DNA of 64,000 nt from Clarkia xantiana subsp. parviflora. Its lineage: Eukaryota > Streptophyta > Magnoliopsida > Myrtales > Onagraceae. This document shows positions 58,891-64,000 of the stretch, piece by piece. The translations under genes and the position numbers were made by a program. Position 1 is the stretch's first letter. The number at the start of each line of letters is the position of its first letter. The stretch spans positions 62,001 through 126,000 of the forward strand of contig JAPTYO010000058.1 of NCBI GenBank assembly GCA_036873135.1, written 5' to 3'. The notes beneath the pieces were generated by a model that made no database searches, had not been told where the DNA came from, and saw only the letters and a list, made by a program, of their open reading frames with translations.

Positions 58891-59593
58891 TAGGGCTGAG
58901 CATGGGACGGATGGGCGGGCTTTTTTTAGAAAATGGCCCAAGCCCTAAAACTAGGGCCACTTAATGGCTGTCCCGAGCCCTATCCCGAGCCCTAGCTAGT
59001 AGGAAAAGGCCCGCCCGTCACGGGCCTACAGGGACTAGGGACAAATGGGACAAACCCAAATTCCCATCCAAGTTAGAAAAAAAAAAAAATCATACTCAAT
59101 TTACTTAAACCATAACCAAACACAGAACAACAACAACGTTCTACAGATACCACAAAGTTCACCATAAAACACCAAAATCACTCAAACATTTTGTCACTTG
59201 TAAGAACACCAAGTTCAACACATAACTTGGTTCTCTGAAATAGTTCACCAAAGACTCCAAAACTAAGTTTTACCAAGACACTAACACAAAGTCACTAACA
59301 ATTCTGACATAACAAGTTATAAATGCAAATCCCAAATCAAATGGAACTTCATACCGAGCTATCACTAAAGTTAACTTAACTAACTATAGTTTATAGCTGA
59401 TTAGTTAGCAAAAAGGGACGGGACGGGTCTTTTGGGACTTCGTAAAAAAAACCCTAGTCCTAGCCCTAGCCCTACTTGAGAAGAAAAGTCCCGTCCATTA
59501 GGGCTTGGGCACATTTTTGGGACGGGCTTTCTGGGACGGGCCAGGGCGGGACGGGCGGGATTTTGAGTCTCTCGGGATATTTGCTCACCCCTA
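58891..59593. mobile_element. Non-autonomous hAT-type element (703 bp)
   Basis: Left end TAGGGCTGAGCATGGGACGG; right end, read in reverse complement, TAGGGGTGAGCAAATATCCC. A perfect 8-bp duplication GATAGATG flanks it at 58883-58890 and 59594-59601. Subterminal regions are full of GGGACGGGC and GGGCTTGGG motifs and their complements. The middle is AT-rich with no transposase. The TAGGGSTG ends resemble those of the 9056-9603 element, so the two may respond to related transposases. Confidence 0.88.
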
Positions 59594-59716
59594 GATAGAT
59601 GCTAGGTGTTTAGCTCAAGTTTTTTTTTAGTTGGCCACACTTCATTTGACTTTACAAGTAAATTGTATACATTACCGTTATCATGTATATAAAAAATGAA
59701 ATTATGTCCCGGCTTG

Positions 59717-59770
59717 CTTAATTTTTAACATTTTTTTTTTTTTTTTGCCAAAGGACTTAATTTTTAACAT
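59717..59770 (-). mobile_element. 24-bp poly(T)-GCCAAAGGA insertion with 15-bp target duplication
   Basis: CTTAATTTTTAACAT occurs exactly at 59717-59731 and 59756-59770, separated by fifteen T and GCCAAAGGA. On the minus strand this is TCCTTTGGC plus poly(A) between perfect 15-bp direct repeats. Confidence 0.75.
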
Positions 59771-60215
59771 TTGATGCAGCAAATGTTTTGTAAGATATTC
59801 TATGATAATTAATACAGTATTCTTTTTTAAATCAATTTATTTATGTAGAATATCGAGTTAACATTACATTAATATAAATCTTCTAATAAAGGATATTGTC
59901 GAATATTATAAATAAGATATTATCAAAATCTGTAAACACAAAATATAATAGTGGAGTTATTTTTATTTGTAATAAATTTACGGTTTAAGGTTTATTTGAG
60001 GAAGTTTGGATGTTTCTTAATATCTTTTTAGACTTAAAATAGGTTGTAAATTATAATACACTTACTGCATCACTATGTACGTGTTCTTCTAAAAGATCCT
60101 ATTTATGTATCATAGAATAGCTTACAATAGACTTACTGCATCACATGTTAAAAACTAAGCAAGTTAGGACACAATATCAATTGTTTACATATACGATATC
60201 ATTTACAGTTTAATA

Positions 60216-60249
60216 GTCGCCCCGCGCGTAGCGCGGGGTCAGCACCTAG
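60216..60249 (+). mobile_element. Helitron 3' terminus, well preserved
   Basis: CCCCGCGC-GTA-GCGCGGGG is a perfect 8-bp stem followed by TCAGCACCTAG and T. The tail is identical to that of the Helitron ending at 14420. The 5' end is not assigned; it would lie to the left, in AT-rich spacer. Confidence 0.7.
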
Positions 60250-60548
60250 TATGTATATGTATCACTGGGCATTTTCTCAACGGTCGCTGCGGATCGGTCA
60301 ATTTTTTTTACCCCTCTTATTTGGCCAAAAAAATAAAAATAAAAATAATTCCTTTAGTTATTTTATTTTTTTGCCACAAATCCATTTATTTATATAATTA
60401 ATTGTCAATCAAATTTTCAGATTTTTTTTTTCTTTTAATAAGATGTGAAAATGTATAAGGCTTTAGTGGGTTAAGTTAAAGAGAAATTATTAATTGAACT
60501 TACTTCGCAACATCAACACGTGGACTAGTCAATAAATAAATAAGTGTT

Positions 60549-61414
60549 CGGGTGCAAACTTATTAAAGAGCATGATTCGAAACAAGTGGTTAGCCTCCCA
60601 AATGCTCCTCTTAGTCGTCGTTTTATCACCAAACTGCATTCCGTACTTGCAGTATGAACTGATTAATATTGTATACGCATAGGTGTCTGGCTGTGGACAT
60701 TGGAATCTCGGTGACTCCATTTTCCGCAACAAAAACATTGCTTTCTTGAATCTTCTGACCCGGCAGAGAGCGTAGATTATGGTATTGTAAGCAAAAACGT
60801 CAGGTTTGCAGTTTTGCAGTGAAACCGCCTCATTCGTACGAACCCGGTGAATGCCTCGTTAATCAACCCTTCTTCTCCTAGGACTTTTATCAAACAGGTT
60901 GTGGTCGAGACAGTGACCAGCCTCCGGTCTGCCTCTCGTGCATCTCCTTGAGAAAATCCCACAAACCCTTAATTCGATTACCTTTGGCCAACACGATAGC
61001 CATCTCTCTGCAAGTCATCTCGTTGTGATCGAACTGGAAACGCGACTCAATCCAGTGGAAGAGCTCCAGCGCTTTGTCCAAGCCAATATTCACTTTCGCT
61101 TGGTCCCTGTACGCGGCAGGGCATTTTGGACGTACATTTTCCATCAGATTATGTGATTCTTCTCTCATGTTGCGTCGATTGAGGGGGGAGCGGTGGCGGA
61201 ATGTGATTTGGCGACCGATGGAACGAGGAGACTGGAAGAAGTTAATGGGTACGGAGCGTAATACCTGGGAGACTGATTCAGTGCTCCATGGTTGAGATAG
61301 ATGAGTTGATTGACCATCGAGTGGACGATTTTGGACGATGACCGCGAGGATTTGGTTCACCAATGGAGTAGTGGAACTATTGTAAGTGCGCTTCAGAAGT
61401 TTGGTCCGCAACAT
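60549..61414 (-). pseudogene. Truncated PPR gene copy
   Basis: Near-copy of the N-terminal and central part of the PPR gene at 62.1-63.5 kb. It starts MLRTKLLKRTYNSSTTPLVN at 61414 and reads in frame to HERQTG. There a 2-bp insertion (CCAGCCTCCGG against CCAGCCCGG) shifts the frame. Near 60810 an 8-bp insertion (TTTTGCAG, a direct duplication) shifts it again. Homology stops at about 60549, in the middle of a repeat motif, so the last four or so PPR motifs are missing. Not expected to make a functional protein. Confidence 0.88.
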
Positions 61415-61628
61415 TCTTATGGGCTGTCAAGAAGAACAAACCAAAAATATCAACGCTGTATGAAAAATTAGTTTTTCACCTTGTTACACATTTTCCCTAA
61501 AAAAATAATCTCTGTGAAGAATTATAATTCATACGAAAATTTTCAAATTAAGCTAAAATAAATGCTAACACTCGCGAGTAAGAAAATCGAACTAAAATAT
61601 TGAATTTAGTCTTAAAATAAATATAAAA
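60549..61628 (-). repeat. 1.08-kb segmental duplication (copy B)
   Basis: Matches 62648-63719 at high identity, including about 210 bp of flanking DNA upstream of the PPR start codon, so the duplication was at DNA level and not via RNA. Direct orientation, about 2.1 kb apart. Confidence 0.9.
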
Positions 61629-62133
61629 ATTTGTTGATTTTCGATCTAAAGATAAAAATAATTTAAAGATTTTTATGGATAAATGAAAAGAATTTTATCT
61701 ATTTAATCATTAACAACAATTGTTATCGTCAAGAGACAACAAGTTAATATTGTCTATCCATAAACTGATAATTAATGGGGAAATTGTTCTTCAATAAAAG
61801 GTACGTTGTATTTTTTATAAAGTTATAATGTATGAAGTAAATTATTTATTTATTTATCAGAAGTGTCACATCTCACGAGGCTATTAGCATTGGCCTATTA
61901 AAACGGGTCAATCTGTGAACCGCAGGTCACGTAGCCTTTAACCCGTGATTGACAAGGAGTCATCATTGGTCAGAGTCGCAGCCGGTACCCGGACAGTCGT
62001 ATGCTGCAACATTTGATATTGCACTAACAGAAAATTAGTGTAAATTTCTTTTCTACTCCAAAGAGAGAAATTATTGTGCTTCTACAAAAATAAACTAATT
62101 CACTGAACCCGCAAATATGAAATTTCCGCTTCA
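61629..62133. other. Spacer between PPR copies
   Basis: Moderately AT-rich, with no gene. It includes the 3' flank of the longer PPR copy. Confidence 0.6.
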
Positions 62134-63503
62134 TTAATTTAACTTGCGACCAGAACACAATGTAGAAGAATAAGGATCTACACTCTCTCTCATCAAAGGC
62201 TTTACCTTCATCACCTCCTTAAATCTTCTTCCTATACCTTGTTCAATTTTACTCCGTAAACCGTCACTGAGCAACCTCGACTCTCCTACAGAATCCAGTA
62301 CTTCACAACCAACTTGTACGTATACTCTCTCGGAACTGATCCCCCATCTACCAACTCACCCAAAATATCCCTTGCCTCCAAAATCCTACCCGCTTCACAA
62401 AGACCATGGATAATCGGAGTATAAGAACTCGAACTAGCCATCCCATGCTTCATATTCTGCATCTCCCTCAACATCTCAATAGCCTTATCAATCTCATTCA
62501 CAACGCTATAGTACCGAATAAACGAATTATACGTTATCCTGTTTGGGACACAACCCCTCTTCCTCATATCATCTAATAGTTCAATCGCTCTGTCGATTCG
62601 GTTTGTTTTGCAGCAACCATCGATCAAGCAGTTATATGTCACCACATCGGGTGCAAACTTATTAAAGAGCATGATTCGAAACAAGTGGTTAGCCTCCCAA
62701 ATGCTCCTCTTAGTCGTCGTTTTATCACCAGTCTTTATTCCGTACTTGCAGTATGAACTGATTAATATAGTGTACGTATAGGTGTCAGGCTGTGGACATT
62801 GGAATCTCGGTGATTCCATTTTCCGCAACAAAAACCTTGCTTTCTTGAATCTTCTAACCCGACAGAGAGCGTAGATTATGGTATTGTACGCAAAAACGTC
62901 AGGTTTGCAGTGAAACCGCCTCATTCGTACGAACCCGGTGAATGCCTCATTAATCAAGCCTTCTTCTCCTAGGACTTTTATCAAACAGGTTATGGTCGAG
63001 ACAGTGACCAGCCCGGTCTGCCTCTCGTGCATCTCCTTGAGGGAATCCCACAAACCCTTAATTTGATTACCTCTGGCCAACACGATAGCCATCTCTCTGC
63101 AAGTCATTTCGTTGTGATCGAACTGGAAACGCGACTCAACCCAGTGGAAGAACTCCAGCGCTTTGTCCAAGCCAAGATTCACTTTCGCTTGGTCCATGTA
63201 CGCGGCGGGGCCTTTTGGACGTACATTTTCCATCAGATTATGCGATTCTTCTCTCAGGTTGCGTCGATTGAGGGGGGAGCGGTGGCGGAAGGTGATTTGG
63301 CGACCGATGGAACGAGGAGATTGGAAGAAGTTAATTGGTACGGAGCGTAATACTTGGGAGACTGATTCAGTGCTCCATGGTTGAGATGGATGAGTTGATT
63401 GACCATCGAGTGGACGATTTAGGACGATGGCTGCGAGGATTTGGTTCACCAAGGGAGTAGTGGAACTATTGTAAGTGCGCTTCAGAAATTTGGTCCGCAA
63501 CAT
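62134..63503 (-). CDS. P-class PPR protein with late frameshift
   Basis: Intron-less gene starting at 63503 (MLRTKFLKRTYNSSTTPLVN), whose basic, Ser/Thr-rich start suits a mitochondrial presequence. Tandem 35-residue repeats run from about residue 130: VSTITCLIKVLGEEGLINEA, DVFAYNTIIYALCRVRRFKK, DTYTYTILISSYCKYG, DVVTYNCLIDGCCKTNRIDR, NRITYNSFIRYYSVVNEIDK, and SSYTPIIHGLCEAGRILEAR. P-class PPR proteins bind organelle RNA. The open frame stops at 62286 after 405 aa. However, a second frame continues with normal coding character (EVLDSVGESRLLSDGLRSKI and on to KLN) to a stop at 62134-62136. The switch fits loss of one base near 62307-62312, so the annotated extent includes the out-of-frame tail. 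It may be a real mutation or a sequence error. Resembles At1g77405-type proteins. Confidence 0.85.
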
Positions 63504-63848
63504 TCTTGTGGGCTGTCAAGAAGAACAAACCAAAAATATCAATATTTTATGAAAAATTAGTTTTTCACCTTGTTACACATTTTCCCTAAAAAAAATAATC
63601 TCTGTGAAGAATTATAATTCATACGTAAATTTTCAAATTAATAAGCTAAACTAAATGCTAACACGTGCGAGTAAGAAAATCGAACTGAAATATTGAATTT
63701 AGTCTTAAAATAAATATAATACAATAATAAATTAAGCTGAAGAACAGTAGATCCATAAAACTGAAGCTACACCAGAAGAATAAATAAAGCAGAAACAGAT
63801 CAAATGACATCTGAAATGCACGAAAAAGGCGCGGGGGAAGAGAACAAC

Positions 63849-64000
63849 CTCAGATCTAGTGTTGATGTGGCTGACGTCAGCAGCAACACCAGGAGTTCCG
63901 GCGATATAGTAGAGGGCGAGAAGGGAGACGGGAGGGTTGAGCTTCATGAGGAGGGAGAGAGGCTGGCCGATACCCCCGGCGGCTCCGAGGACAACCACCT
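63849..64000 (-). CDS. NAD malate dehydrogenase, glyoxysomal type (partial exon)
   Basis: The minus strand from the window edge reads [20 protein letters not shown], then [20 protein letters not shown] and [10 protein letters not shown], ending at a GTTGTT donor at 63848. GAAGGIGQ is the Rossmann glycine motif, and HINTRSEV is characteristic of plant peroxisomal/glyoxysomal and related organellar MDH. The residue after LY is Tyr where the family has Asp (LYDIAGTPG), the Asp that binds the NAD ribose. The start codon and targeting peptide lie outside the window. The downstream exon would be expected at lower coordinates but is not visible in 62.1-63.8 kb, which holds the PPR gene. This, with the substitution, raises the chance of a truncated or pseudogene copy. 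Confidence 0.75.

Noticed and set aside
62286..62330. The 405-aa stop as the natural end of the PPR protein
   Set aside because: The alternative frame downstream continues with clear coding character for about 50 codons, so a one-base loss is the better reading.

Overview
This is plant nuclear DNA, almost certainly from a core eudicot. The protein-coding genes carry short GT-AG introns and are plant families (RSH1, sucrose synthase, pectinesterase, CHY/RING E3 ligase, CONSTANS-like, P-class PPR, malate dehydrogenase). They sit in AT-rich spacer full of (AT)n tracts, Helitrons, hAT-type non-autonomous elements and a Ty3/gypsy retrotransposon. The species cannot be named from the sequence alone.

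Layout. 0.4-2.1 kb (-): 5' half of a RelA/SpoT homologue (RSH1). 2.7-14.4 kb: repeat-rich block with a tandem array of about 15 Helitron-like 5' ends (4.4-6.9 kb), a GC-rich 29-bp minisatellite, exon-like scraps, a hAT-type element with a perfect 8-bp target duplication, and several Helitron 3' hairpins including one plausible complete 1.6-kb Helitron. 14.9-19.1 kb (+): an intact 15-exon sucrose synthase (811 aa). 19.7-31.3 kb: a decayed GH9 endoglucanase gene (-) split by a very young 10.8-kb Tat-type Ty3/gypsy retrotransposon. That element has 647-bp LTRs with no difference I can see, a GAAGG target duplication, a 1852-aa gag-pol on the minus strand, and a spliced 824-aa gene on the opposite strand. 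32.1-32.6 kb (-): pectinesterase pseudogene. 36.1-40.5 kb (+): intact two-exon pectinesterase with pro-domain (592 aa). 40.6-43.6 kb: Helitron end, long AT tracts, LTR/gag remnants of other retroelements. 47.1-49.7 kb (+): 12-exon CHY-zinc-finger/RING E3 ligase (281 aa). 51.0-53.3 kb (+): B-box/CCT CONSTANS-like regulator (365 aa). 53.3-60.3 kb: spacer with a second hAT-type element and two more Helitron 3' ends. 60.5-63.5 kb (-): a duplicated PPR gene, one copy truncated and frameshifted, the other with a late frameshift. 63.8-64.0 kb (-): first part of a glyoxysomal-type NAD malate dehydrogenase, with Tyr at the usual NAD-binding Asp.

The genes do not form an operon-like unit. Sucrose synthase, the GH9 relic and the two pectinesterase copies all relate to cell-wall or sugar metabolism, but their adjacency may be chance. 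The notable signal is in the mobile DNA: amplified Helitron 5' termini, tiny poly(T)-GCCAA insertions flanked by 11-15-bp direct repeats (apparently the last few bases of a retroposon), exon fragments copied into sucrose synthase introns, and the spliced antisense gene in the retrotransposon.
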